64,000 bases of DNA from QVMM01 sp047030855 (GTDB lineage Bacteria; Bacteroidota; Bacteroidia; Bacteroidales; Dysgonomonadaceae). The stretch spans positions 62,001-126,000 of the forward strand of contig JBKYIJ010000008.1 in NCBI GenBank assembly GCA_047030855.1. The letters run 5' to 3'. Position 1 is the stretch's first letter. Each line of letters starts with the position of its first letter. Shown in pieces: positions 38,227 through 47,591 of the stretch. The notes below the pieces were generated by a model that saw only the letters and a program-made list of their open reading frames with translations, searched no databases and was not told the DNA's origin. Made by a program: the position numbers and the translations under genes.

Positions 38227-39723
38227 ATGAAAACAATTTATTCTACAATTGCACTAATAGTATTAATCTATTTTTCTCAGAATATTTTAGCACAAGATTC
38301 AAAAGTTATTTATAGAGACGATAATTTAAGTGGAAAACTAGAAATGCTAAAATCCGACTTTATAAAAGGAGGTGCTTATATATGGAATATAAATGTACCG
38401 AAGGGATTTCCTGTTAAAATAAGTAGAACTAATAATTTGTATATAGATAATGTAGAGATATATGTAGATGATAAGTTAAATGATATATTAACTTATCACC
38501 ATGGTGCGACCGAATATTCTGATATAATATATTCTTCAGGTGGAAAAATAACAGTGAAAATGAAACCTTTAGATTACACAATACAGACAGAGAAAAATAT
38601 TATTGCCACTATAAAATTTGCAAGATTAAATCAAGAAAATAGTGAAACAACAGTTCTAAAAGGAGATTTAGAACTTGAGGCTGGGATAATAAGAGCATAT
38701 GGTAAGCAAGATTTTCTAGGAAGTAAAGTCTCTGCTATATTAGGAAAAGATTATGAAAGTTATACTCTTTTTGGAGGTGTTAATGGGGGAAGAATAAGAG
38801 GAAGTCAAGAAGGATATCTCATTTTAGAAGCTAATCCAAGTGGATACGGGACAACTCCAACCGTTTACATAAATAGATTTGTCTCTAACAGTAATATTAT
38901 AATGACAAGTGCCTCCGGAAAAGTAGGTATAGGTGTTGACAAACCCATGGTAAAACTGCACCTTGGAGGGGCTATCAGAGGACATAAAGATGGTGGAGCC
39001 TTAGAAGTAAATACAGAAAACGGATACCTTGTTTTAGGTGCTAAAGATAAGACCGGAACTCATTTTCAAACTGATTTGCCTAAATTTATTTTTAATAAAG
39101 ACATAGAAACAGCAGGAAACCTTATAATAGCAAATCCAAATCAAATGACTCCAATAGGAAAACTAGGGCAAATTTTATATTTTGGGCACAGTGGTGAAAA
39201 TAATGATCCAATATGGATGTCCAGAATTAATATTGCAAACGACCAATTAGAGCTAAGGCTTAATATAGGTGATGACTGCAGTGATAAATTTATTATTGGA
39301 AGAACTTTTTATACCCATCAAGAAAATGCCTTTACACCTGTTTTGGTTGTTGCTCCTACTGAAGAAAACTCCGGAAAAGTAGGTATAAACGTCTATAACC
39401 CTCAATATGAATTAGATGTAAAAGGGACAATACGAGCAACAGAAGTTAAGATAGAAAGTCTAGATAAATTTGCTGACTTTGTTTTTGAAAAAGATTATAA
39501 CCTCCGCCCTATAAGCGAAGTTAAACAATTTATAGAGGAGAAAGGACACCTGCCTGAAATTCCACCTGCATCGGAGGTTAAAGAAAAAGGTATGAGTTTA
39601 ATTGAAATGCAAGTAAAACTACTGCAAAAAATAGAAGAGTTAACCCTTTACGTCATTGATTTAACTGAAACAATTGAAACACAAAAGACTAAAATCAATG
39701 AACTTGAGAATAAAATAAGATAA
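38227..39723 (+). CDS. secreted fibre-like protein with C-terminal chaperone/coiled-coil tail
   Basis: 498 aa with signal peptide (to ILAQ). The central part has repeated GKVGIGVDKPMVKLHLGG and GKVGINVYNPQYELDVKG units, the strand-turn pattern seen before S74-like tail domains. The C-terminal ~100 residues (ADFVFEKDYNLRPISEV, HLPEIPPASEVKEKG, MSLIEMQVKLLQKIEELT) are a signature common in Bacteroidetes next to RHS genes, ending in a trimer-like coiled coil. Function unproven; adhesin or display partner of the RHS protein is inferred from its position. Confidence 0.8.
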   Translation: MKTIYSTIALIVLIYFSQNILAQDSKVIYRDDNLSGKLEMLKSDFIKGGAYIWNINVPKGFPVKISRTNNLYIDNVEIYVDDKLNDILTYHHGATEYSDIIYSSGGKITVKMKPLDYTIQTEKNIIATIKFARLNQENSETTVLKGDLELEAGIIRAYGKQDFLGSKVSAILGKDYESYTLFGGVNGGRIRGSQEGYLILEANPSGYGTTPTVYINRFVSNSNIIMTSASGKVGIGVDKPMVKLHLGGAIRGHKDGGALEVNTENGYLVLGAKDKTGTHFQTDLPKFIFNKDIETAGNLIIANPNQMTPIGKLGQILYFGHSGENNDPIWMSRINIANDQLELRLNIGDDCSDKFIIGRTFYTHQENAFTPVLVVAPTEENSGKVGINVYNPQYELDVKGTIRATEVKIESLDKFADFVFEKDYNLRPISEVKQFIEEKGHLPEIPPASEVKEKGMSLIEMQVKLLQKIEELTLYVIDLTETIETQKTKINELENKIR

Positions 39724-39775
39724 ACTAACTATTTCTCTATCAGAAAAATAAAGAAATTAATAAAAAAAATCATAT

Positions 39776-40201
39776 ATGAAAAGAACATTGTTATTATTAA
39801 CTCTATTATTCTTTTATTTTCAGACATATTCTCAAAATAAAATAGAATATAGTTATGACTCTGCAGGTAATCGAGTAAAGCGGGAAGTTATCTACATGGC
39901 AAAACAACAAGTTTCGGAATACTCAGAAAAGACAAAACCGATACAAAAACAAATCTCAGAAGGAACTATTATAATATATCCTAATCCGACAAAAGGACAA
40001 ATTAGTGTTGAAATAAACGGATTTAAAAGTTCTATGGAAGGAAGTCTTAATATTTATGATATGCAAGGAAAACTTATATTGAAAGAGTCTATCACAACAA
40101 CTCATAAAAATCTTGATATTAGCTCTAGTCCTGACGGTATTTATATCATGACAATAATCATAGACGAAGACAAACATCAGTGGAAAATTGTTAAAGAATG
40201 A
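39776..40201 (+). CDS. small T9SS-sorted protein preceding the RHS gene
   Basis: 141 aa. Signal peptide (to TYSQ), then one YD-like hairpin (KIEYSYDSAGNRVKRE), a short linker and a complete type A sorting domain: IIIYPNPTKGQISVEI, LNIYDMQGKLILKES, SPDGIYIMTI, WKIVKE. It is nearly all sorting signal, so it could supply a T9SS C-terminal module in trans to the RHS protein, which lacks one. It ends 4 bases before the RHS start. Confidence 0.82.
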   Translation: MKRTLLLLTLLFFYFQTYSQNKIEYSYDSAGNRVKREVIYMAKQQVSEYSEKTKPIQKQISEGTIIIYPNPTKGQISVEINGFKSSMEGSLNIYDMQGKLILKESITTTHKNLDISSSPDGIYIMTIIIDEDKHQWKIVKE

Positions 40202-40205
40202 CATT

Positions 40206-43200
40206 ATGAAAAAACAATATATTATTAGACTTATTTACTCTTTTATATTTATTTTATTTGCAAATCTAATACAAGCACAGTCTCCACAAGAAGTGTGGGT
40301 ATTGAACACTAATGAGAATGGAAATAAAGAATATATAGCTAGAGATGCTATCTATATGAAACCCGGATTTTCATATAAATCAACAGATGGCACAACATTT
40401 TCCGCTAAAATTAATTCTTTATTATTATTTCCTCCTTCTGATAATACATACCTTACTGAAGATGGCACTATAACTACAGATCCCTTAAAAGGTGCTATTG
40501 TTAACGATTTCAGAGGTGATTTTGGTGTGTCTGAAAATGGAGCTGCGATGTATAATATTCCAATACAATGTCCTGAAGGAATGGGTAAAATGTCTCCAAA
40601 TATATCTTTAACATACAATAGTATGTCAGGTGAAGGTATAGCAGGTTTTGGTTGGAATCTGTCTGGTTTATCTGCAATAAGTATAGCACCTACTGATAAA
40701 TATCATGATTCATCTATTTATAGCATTAAGTGGAATAATTGGCATGGCTTATATACTTTGGATGGGGAGAGGATATGTATTAAAAATGGAATGGTTAAAG
40801 ACAGTATGGAATATGTATTGGAAAGCCAACCAACAGTCAGAATTGTTGCATACAATATTAAGGAATGGGGACCCGAAACGTTTAAGGTTTATCTCTTGGA
40901 TGGAAGCATCTTAGAATACGGAAACAAAGAAGATCAGAATACCTATGCTATTATTGGATATAATGAAAATAATAGCCCTAAGACTTTAAGTTGGTATTTA
41001 TACAAAAAAACAGATAGAAATGGAAATTGCATAAATTATTATTATAGTGGAGGCGATACAAATATCGGGATTTTCCCAAAAGTTGATAAAATTACATACG
41101 GCAGTATGGCACGTGGCTATTTTGAACAAATCGGGCGCATTGATTTTCAATACTGTAAAGTTCTAGCATCAAGTAAATATATTGATGGACATAGTATTAA
41201 TTATACTTGGCAACTACAGCTTATTACTGTAAAAGATCAGAATTCAAATATACTGGAAAAATATAAATTGGAATATAATAATCAGATAGAAGGCAAATCA
41301 TTATTAAACTCTGTTAAAAGAAGTAATTCACAAGGAGAATCCTTGTTGCCAATCCGTTTTGAATGGGCTTCTCCTCAATATACGGCTTATTCTCCGACAA
41401 ACTCAACATTTAATGATGCTCCATGGAAAAATGAAAAGGCAGCAAAAACTGGATTTGTGCTAAATTGCGCCGGTGATATTGATGGGGATGGTTTGACTGA
41501 TATAATTGTTATATATACAACCGGGTATGACACTAAAAAAGAAGACCGTAAATATTATTGGACATTAGCTAAAAATAAGGGGAATAATACCTTTGACTGT
41601 GGACCTGCCGAGCTTTATATTCCTAGGAATAAATCCATTAGCCTTATCTGTGCAGATACTGATGAAGATGGTATAGATGAGTTCTATATAGTAAAACCTA
41701 AAATCAAGAATGAACAGGATTATATTATGGAATTTACAGCCTATAAATACGATCCTGACAAAAAACATATGGTTGAGAACTCTTCCAAATCCTTTGAAAA
41801 TGGATCTGCTAATAGGACTTATGTTAAAGAAATGAAAGATTTATCGATAATAGTAGGAAACTTTACAGGAAGTAAGTCTTTTGAGTTCATTGTTGTAGGA
41901 AAAAGAAATAAAGTGGTCGGTTGTTCATGGGGATATATATTCAACGACGGGCATTTTGGCGGTGAAGGAAAGGATGAAGATCCCTATCCACGGATATATC
42001 TAACAGATATAAACGGCAATGGTAAAAACGAAGTCATGATTATAAATAGGCAAGATGCATATTTCTATGAATGGGATGATTTGTCAAAAAAATTTAAAAA
42101 ATTATCTGATACTGCATTTCAAGGAATCAATTATAAGAACATAACTTATTTAGGGGACTTCAATGGAGATGGTTGTACTGATTTTTTAACAAAAAATAAC
42201 AAAACTCCCTACAACTGGGAATTGTTTCTATCAGATGGAAAAAATACTATAATGACAGTAAATAGATCAGATCCTTATGGGAACATATTAGATTATTTGA
42301 ATAAGAAAAAAACAGGAGGGTCTTATATTTATGATTCTCAGAATATAATTGTTACGGATGCCAACGAAGATGGGAAAAGCGACTTATATGCATATTACGA
42401 AGATGGTAGTGTAAAACAAATAAGATATTATATAAGTGCGGTAAATGTATTTGAAGAAGTTATAACAAACACTCAAGTATCTGAAAACTCAGGCTTTAAG
42501 CTTAATAAAATGTTTACGATGGGAAACTTCCTATCTAAAGACTACTCTGATTATGTTATAAATAGCTTAGGAATTAATATGAATGATGGAGGCATGCCTA
42601 CATCTCCCCGTATACTGCAATTAAATAAAGGGAAACAATATGATAAGATTACTAAAATAAAAGAATCATTTGGAAAAGAAATAGTAATTAGCTATACAAA
42701 AAGTGAAAAAACAGTAATAGGTTCTACCAAATTGGCAAATGAATCTAATGATAACAACACCAATGGTAATACGCCTAAACATATGATTAAAGGATTTATT
42801 CCAACAGGTATAAATGTTGTATCATCCGTTATTAAGAAAGAAAATAACAGACAATATCAAAAAAATTCCTATTTATATTCTTCTCCTAAAATAAATTTAG
42901 GAGGAAGAGGTTTTATTGGTTTTGCATATACCGAAAATACTGATAATACAAAAGGGATAATAAGTTCTTTAGAAAAAAGCCTAAGGCCTGGGTTGGCTCT
43001 CTTATCTCCCTACAAACAACAAACTATGCTTCTGGGTAGCAATGAATTAATTTCAGAAAATATATATTATTGGAGGTATGCGGATTTTAAGAATAAATCC
43101 TATTGCAGAAACATAGGGGATTTAACAGAAAAAGATTATTTAAATTCAGCTACCGTAAAAACAATCTATTATTATCATGATGATCAGATAACCTTAAAAT

Positions 43201-46200
43201 CAGTTAATAAAGACTTTGGGGGTGGGATGACAGAACAGGAATATTTTACTTATATAAAAAATGGTTCTAACTTTTTCAATAAGGTAGAAAGTAAAACCAT
43301 TACTAAAAAAATTCCGAACGAACCAGACTTTGTTAGAAAAACAAAATATGAATACAATAACAAAGGTAATCTTATAAAGGAAATTATAGATCCGGGAGAT
43401 AATAACATGGTAACCAATGTATATACATCTTTCGATGTATATGGAAATCCTAAAATAACTTCTACTACAACTAATGGAGTAGCGCGTTCTACAAGCTTGA
43501 CTTATACGCCTTCAGGTAGATTTATTTCAACAAAGACCAATAATATAGGAGAAACGATAAAATATCTTTATGATGAATCAAAAGGTTTATTGTTAAGCGA
43601 AACCGATAGAGTTGGAACAACTACATATAAGTATGACAATTGGGGGCAATTAATTTCAACTAAAACCGCAGATGGCATTGAGAGTGTAAAGTTACTTAAA
43701 TGGGCGCCTTACAACGCACCCAACAAAGCAGTCTTTTATGAATATGCTGAAACATCAGGGTTACCACTTTCTATTAAGTGGTACGATGCATTGGGCAGAG
43801 AAATAAGATCAGAATCTTATGGATTGAGTAATAAGAAAATATTGATCGATACAGAATATAACTCGAAAAACCAATTATATAGAATTTCAGACCCCTATTT
43901 TGAAAACTCTTCAAAGATTTGGGCTGAAACCTATACTTATGATAAGTTTAATAGAATAGCTACTGTAAAAAACCTTATGGGTATAACTTCATATAATTAT
44001 GGCGCATTGACAACTACAGAAACTTCACCAACAGGAACTTTAAAAAAGACTCTAAATAATGCAGGGCAAGTAGTCTCATTAATAACAAACGAAAAGGAAA
44101 TAATTTATAAATACCATGCATCTGGATTATTGAAAAATGTAACACCAAACGGAGGAAAAACCGTAGCAATGGAATACGATTTGCAAGGAAACAGAATAAA
44201 AATTATTGATCCAGATGCAGGTACTATTACTAATAAATATAATGGCTGGGGACAACTGATTTCCGAAAAACAAGCTATTCATAAGAATAGTACGGAAACT
44301 GAAACTATTTATTCTTATGACTCCTTGTCAGGTTTGATAAAAACCATCAATTTGAATGGCGAAAAAACTGTTTACGATTATGATGATGAATATAGGGTGA
44401 AAAAGATTTCTATAGAAGGAAAAAATTCGCAAGAATTTGTTTATGATTATTTGGATAGAATTATAAAAACAACAGAAAAAATAAGTTCCGATAAAATATT
44501 TACATTAGAAACAAGCTACGACAGCTTTGGCAGAATCAATAAACAAACTTATCCTTCAGGATATTATATTCAGAATCAATATGATAAAAACGGTTATTTA
44601 GTTGAAGTTAAAGATAAAAACAGTAATTCTATTTGGAAAGTTCTTGACGGTAATGCGAAAGGACAAATAACAAAAACTGTGCAAGGTAACTTCGAAAATT
44701 ATTTCGGATTTGACAGTAGAGGGTTGCCTGAGAGTACTTTTACAAAAGAAGTTTTTGATATGACTTACTCATTTGATCAAAAAGGGCATTTGCAAAATCG
44801 TAGAGATAACATAACTAACCAACAAGAATCATTCTTGTATGATGCAATGAACCGTTTGTCAAGTTGGTCTATAATAAATAATGGAACTGCTGTAGCCTCG
44901 ATTAACATGGATTATGACCCTAACACTGGAGTTATAAAAAACAAATCAGATATAGGTTATGAAATGAACTACGGAGAAAATGGTACCTCTCCATATAGAA
45001 TGACTTCAATATCCGGCAAACCCGATAATATATCAGGCGAGAATCAACTCATTACTTATACTGACTTTAAAAAAGTAAGTACGATAAAAGAAGGTAGTAA
45101 AACCCTTGATTACTTGTACGGCGTTGATAACCAACGCAGAAAAACGACATACAAAAACGGAAGTGCAACAAAGATACGCTATTATAGCAATAACTATGAA
45201 GAGGAAATAGACAATGGAAGAATCCGTAGAATCCATTATATCAATGGAAGCAATGGTTTAGCTGCTATCTATATAGAAGAAAATGACAATAACGTGCTCT
45301 ATTATGCATTCTCTGATTATTTGGGATCGCTTACCGCTTTGGCTCTACCGAACGGTACTGTGAAGGAAAGGTATGCATACGATCCGTGGGGCAACAGACG
45401 CAATCCTGCTAACTGGAACTTGAGGGATACACGTACGTCATTTATCATACCAAGGGGATATACGATGCATGAGCATCTGGATGCTTTTGCTTTGATCGAC
45501 ATGAACGGACGTGTATATGATCCTCTTGTTGCGATGTTTCTCAGTCCCGACCCGTATGTGCAAAATCCCGATAACTGGTTAAATTTTAACAGATATGGTT
45601 ATGCGTATAACAATCCGTTCCAATATACGGATCCAAGTGGAGAATTTTGGCAGTTTATAGTTGCGGCTGTTGTAGTCGGAACTTTTAATGTAGTCACAAA
45701 TTGGGATAACATAGATAATTTTGGGCAAGGGTTAGCTTACTTTGGAGTTGGTGCAGCAAGTGGAGCTTTGTTTATGACCGGGCCTCTCGGTGTAGTTGGT
45801 GGAGGCGCTTTAATGGGATTCGGCAATTCTACCCTTACGCAAGGCTTTAGTAATGGATTTAACAATATTGATTGGGGGCAGACAGGTATTTCTGCAACTA
45901 CAGGAGGAATTACGGCTTTTGCATCCTACGGCGTTTTCAGTGCTCTTAGCGGACCTGTTTCCGGAATTTTTTCTTCTGTTTCAAGTCCTGTTTTAAATCA
46001 AGCACTCAGCATGGGGACTACGTCGGCTGCAACCGGCTTTGTTATGGGGACAGGAATGTCTTATGCTAATGGAGAGGATTTTGGCACATCGCTGCAGATA
46101 GGAGGAAAAGGGGCTCTTTTCGGCTTTGGAACAGGTTTTGTATTAGGTGCTTTCAATGGTTATCAATATGCAAGGCAGAATAAAGTGAATGCGAGTAATG

Positions 46201-46481
46201 CTAATAGTAACACTAGAAGTGTAGAGACAGAAACAATCCAATTTGGCAATAACTCAAATCAAACTTATCATACCTTCCGTCACATTGATGAACTCGGTTT
46301 GAATAGAAGTATGGTAGAAAAGGCTGTGAGAAATGATTATTTGATGAATTCATCAAATATTTCATCTGGCACTCCCATTAATAGAATAATTGAAGTTGGA
46401 GGAATTAAATTACAATATACAGCTTTTAAACTGCCAAACGGCACAGTAAATATTATAGGAAGAATACATGGTGTCAAATAG
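40206..46481 (+). CDS. SpvB/RHS-repeat polymorphic toxin
   Basis: ~2091 aa; ATG 40206 chosen because it gives a clean signal peptide (MKKQYIIRLIYSF to QAQ). SpvB-like N-domain (NISLTYNSMSGEGIAGFGWNL), FG-GAP/VCBS-type repeats (DIDGDGLTDI, DTDEDGIDEF, DFNGDGCTDF, DANEDGKSDL), then about 600 residues of YD/RHS repeats. The RHS core follows (YDPWGNRR, DMNGRVYDPLVAMFLSPDPYVQ, NRYGYAYNNPFQYTDPSGE, ~residues 1720-1810). After it come a Gly/Ala-rich hydrophobic pretoxin and a ~75-residue variable tip (TYHTFRHIDELGL ... GTVNIIGRIHG). The tip is not confidently recognised; paired His/Arg suggest a nuclease-like toxin. The immunity gene overlaps its stop. Confidence 0.9.
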   Translation: MKKQYIIRLIYSFIFILFANLIQAQSPQEVWVLNTNENGNKEYIARDAIYMKPGFSYKSTDGTTFSAKINSLLLFPPSDNTYLTEDGTITTDPLKGAIVNDFRGDFGVSENGAAMYNIPIQCPEGMGKMSPNISLTYNSMSGEGIAGFGWNLSGLSAISIAPTDKYHDSSIYSIKWNNWHGLYTLDGERICIKNGMVKDSMEYVLESQPTVRIVAYNIKEWGPETFKVYLLDGSILEYGNKEDQNTYAIIGYNENNSPKTLSWYLYKKTDRNGNCINYYYSGGDTNIGIFPKVDKITYGSMARGYFEQIGRIDFQYCKVLASSKYIDGHSINYTWQLQLITVKDQNSNILEKYKLEYNNQIEGKSLLNSVKRSNSQGESLLPIRFEWASPQYTAYSPTNSTFNDAPWKNEKAAKTGFVLNCAGDIDGDGLTDIIVIYTTGYDTKKEDRKYYWTLAKNKGNNTFDCGPAELYIPRNKSISLICADTDEDGIDEFYIVKPKIKNEQDYIMEFTAYKYDPDKKHMVENSSKSFENGSANRTYVKEMKDLSIIVGNFTGSKSFEFIVVGKRNKVVGCSWGYIFNDGHFGGEGKDEDPYPRIYLTDINGNGKNEVMIINRQDAYFYEWDDLSKKFKKLSDTAFQGINYKNITYLGDFNGDGCTDFLTKNNKTPYNWELFLSDGKNTIMTVNRSDPYGNILDYLNKKKTGGSYIYDSQNIIVTDANEDGKSDLYAYYEDGSVKQIRYYISAVNVFEEVITNTQVSENSGFKLNKMFTMGNFLSKDYSDYVINSLGINMNDGGMPTSPRILQLNKGKQYDKITKIKESFGKEIVISYTKSEKTVIGSTKLANESNDNNTNGNTPKHMIKGFIPTGINVVSSVIKKENNRQYQKNSYLYSSPKINLGGRGFIGFAYTENTDNTKGIISSLEKSLRPGLALLSPYKQQTMLLGSNELISENIYYWRYADFKNKSYCRNIGDLTEKDYLNSATVKTIYYYHDDQITLKSVNKDFGGGMTEQEYFTYIKNGSNFFNKVESKTITKKIPNEPDFVRKTKYEYNNKGNLIKEIIDPGDNNMVTNVYTSFDVYGNPKITSTTTNGVARSTSLTYTPSGRFISTKTNNIGETIKYLYDESKGLLLSETDRVGTTTYKYDNWGQLISTKTADGIESVKLLKWAPYNAPNKAVFYEYAETSGLPLSIKWYDALGREIRSESYGLSNKKILIDTEYNSKNQLYRISDPYFENSSKIWAETYTYDKFNRIATVKNLMGITSYNYGALTTTETSPTGTLKKTLNNAGQVVSLITNEKEIIYKYHASGLLKNVTPNGGKTVAMEYDLQGNRIKIIDPDAGTITNKYNGWGQLISEKQAIHKNSTETETIYSYDSLSGLIKTINLNGEKTVYDYDDEYRVKKISIEGKNSQEFVYDYLDRIIKTTEKISSDKIFTLETSYDSFGRINKQTYPSGYYIQNQYDKNGYLVEVKDKNSNSIWKVLDGNAKGQITKTVQGNFENYFGFDSRGLPESTFTKEVFDMTYSFDQKGHLQNRRDNITNQQESFLYDAMNRLSSWSIINNGTAVASINMDYDPNTGVIKNKSDIGYEMNYGENGTSPYRMTSISGKPDNISGENQLITYTDFKKVSTIKEGSKTLDYLYGVDNQRRKTTYKNGSATKIRYYSNNYEEEIDNGRIRRIHYINGSNGLAAIYIEENDNNVLYYAFSDYLGSLTALALPNGTVKERYAYDPWGNRRNPANWNLRDTRTSFIIPRGYTMHEHLDAFALIDMNGRVYDPLVAMFLSPDPYVQNPDNWLNFNRYGYAYNNPFQYTDPSGEFWQFIVAAVVVGTFNVVTNWDNIDNFGQGLAYFGVGAASGALFMTGPLGVVGGGALMGFGNSTLTQGFSNGFNNIDWGQTGISATTGGITAFASYGVFSALSGPVSGIFSSVSSPVLNQALSMGTTSAATGFVMGTGMSYANGEDFGTSLQIGGKGALFGFGTGFVLGAFNGYQYARQNKVNASNANSNTRSVETETIQFGNNSNQTYHTFRHIDELGLNRSMVEKAVRNDYLMNSSNISSGTPINRIIEVGGIKLQYTAFKLPNGTVNIIGRIHGVK

Positions 46482-46804
46482 AAAATTAACAATACAAGAA
46501 AAAAAAACTAATCGAATTTTTAATTCATAAGTCATCCATAAATTTCCCGCCTGGATGGGATAAAGACATATTTGTATGCCCGATGAATGATGGAGACATG
46601 GGAAGTTTATATTTATACTCGAAGGAAACGATAGGAAACGATAGAAAGTTTGGAAAACAAATAAGTGAAGCCGAATTCAAAGATAAGGATGGAGTGGTTG
46701 TAATTGCATCTCTTAATCTTGATCAAAACGGAGATTTGTATGAATTGGATATTTGGAAAACTGATTATAGTAGATTAATTAGCATTCCTGACATTTTTAC
46801 TTGA
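46468..46804 (+). CDS. DUF6984-type immunity protein, one frameshift
   Basis: ATG 46468 overlaps the end of the RHS gene. It reads MVSNRKLTIQEKK, then a run of nine As (46499-46507) breaks the frame; with eight the protein continues LIEFLIHKSSINFPPGW to SLNLDQNGDLYELDIWKTDY and stops at 46804 (~111 aa). FGKQISEAEFKDKDGVVV and LDQNGDLYELDIWK are the hallmarks of DUF6984. Position directly after the toxin tip supports an immunity role. Taken literally only the part after 46583 is open from a Met. Confidence 0.72.
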
Positions 46805-46811
46805 AAAAGCG

Positions 46812-47224
46812 ATGAGTTTATTTCATTTTTCAGATTAGTATCCATTCGTTAAAAATGAAAATGTTTTTATCGCTCACATTGGTGCTATTCATAACGAAGA
46901 TCAATTATTTGATAACTTATATAATAAACTGCGATTTCCAAATTATTTTGGATTTAACTGGAATGCATTACTTGATTGTCTGAGGGATTTCGACTGGATT
47001 GAGGAAAAATATATTATATTAATCCATGATTGCCCGTTAAATCTTGAGTACAATGTTTATAAATTTACATTGATGTTTTGTCTGACGCTATTAAAAGTTG
47101 GGAAAATGACGATTCTCATAAATTAATAGTTGTTTTTCCAAAAAGTGAAGAAACATACATTAACTCTCTTTTAGATGAAATTAAATCGGATAATAAAAAT
47201 ACAACGCATATTTCTCGTTATTAG
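46812..47224 (+). pseudogene. barstar-like (RNase inhibitor family) immunity gene, decayed
   Basis: From ATG 46812 (MSLFHFSD) an in-frame TAG at 46836 is followed by VFIAHIGAIHNEDQLF, FPNYFGFNWNALLDCLRDFDW and IILIHDCP, the barstar core. Near 47065-47070 one T appears missing (TTT where TTTT would keep frame), after which SDAIKSWENDDSHKLIVVFP continues to 47224. One stop and one shift in ~135 codons suggest an orphan immunity gene from an earlier toxin tip, although the shift alone could be an assembly error. Confidence 0.68.
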
Positions 47225-47360
47225 CAATTAATACGAATTAATAATAATTGATATGTATATTGTAACTATACATATAACTATGCTATATGTTTCGAAAAAG
47301 AGACAAAAACCCTTTTTATAGTTAGTTTAATCTTGAAAAAACAAAAGTATGCTAAAATCC

Positions 47361-47391
47361 TTGTGCATACTACAAATCAAAGATATTTTTG
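47361..47391 (+). promoter_or_regulatory. promoter upstream of the second tRNA-Asn copy
   Basis: TTG 47361-47363, 20-bp spacer, TATTTTTG 47384-47391, 28 bases before the tRNA-like sequence. It matches the -7 box of the intact tRNA, so the displaced copy may be transcribed. The rest of 47225-47419 holds no gene that I see. Confidence 0.58.
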
Positions 47392-47419
47392 TAGTACAAA
47401 AAGAGATCAAAATAAGTAT

Positions 47420-47493
47420 TCTTTCTTAGCTCAGTTGGTTAGAGCACCTGACTGTTAATCAGGGGGTCGTTGGTTCAAGCCCAACCTGAAGAG
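47420..47493 (+). tRNA. tRNA-Asn-like second copy with defective acceptor stem
   Basis: Same D-, anticodon (GTT) and T-arms as the intact tRNA, one T-loop change. The 5' acceptor strand is TCTTTCT instead of TCTTCAG, so pairs 6 and 7 are mismatched and pair 5 is a wobble against CTGAAGA. It is probably the displaced 3' end of tRNA-Asn with a fortuitous 5' end, i.e. a tRNA pseudogene, unless it still folds well enough to function. Confidence 0.75.
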
Positions 47494-47494
47494 C
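47427..47494 (+). repeat. right copy of the tRNA-Asn direct repeat
   Basis: 68 bases matching 36804-36871 with one mismatch (A to G in the T-loop); right boundary of the island. Flanking sequence differs on both sides. Confidence 0.85.
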
Positions 47495-47526
47495 AAATTC
47501 CGCACAATACATTTTCCCTTATAAAT

Positions 47527-47558
47527 TTTGCTTGGAGTTTCATAAACTTTTACCTTTG
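47527..47558 (+). promoter_or_regulatory. queC-queF promoter
   Basis: TTTG 47527-47530, 20-bp spacer, TACCTTTG 47551-47558: an essentially perfect Bacteroidetes primary promoter. It leaves a ~70-base structured leader before queC. Confidence 0.8.
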
Positions 47559-47591
47559 CATACCTGAAAATGAAATGTTTCAATCATTTTC

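Larger units (their letters stand above)
36804..47494. mobile_element. genomic island flanked by a 68-bp tRNA-Asn direct repeat
   Basis: About 10.6 kb between 36804-36871 and 47427-47494, which are identical except one base in the T-loop. The repeat covers the tRNA from base 8 to one base past the discriminator, the usual attachment portion for tRNA-targeting integrases. The interior is visibly more AT-rich than its flanks and carries IS-like remnants, RHS toxin, immunity and fibre-like genes. No intact integrase is present, so it is probably an immobilised remnant. A tandem tRNA duplication later invaded by these genes is the alternative. Confidence 0.65.
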
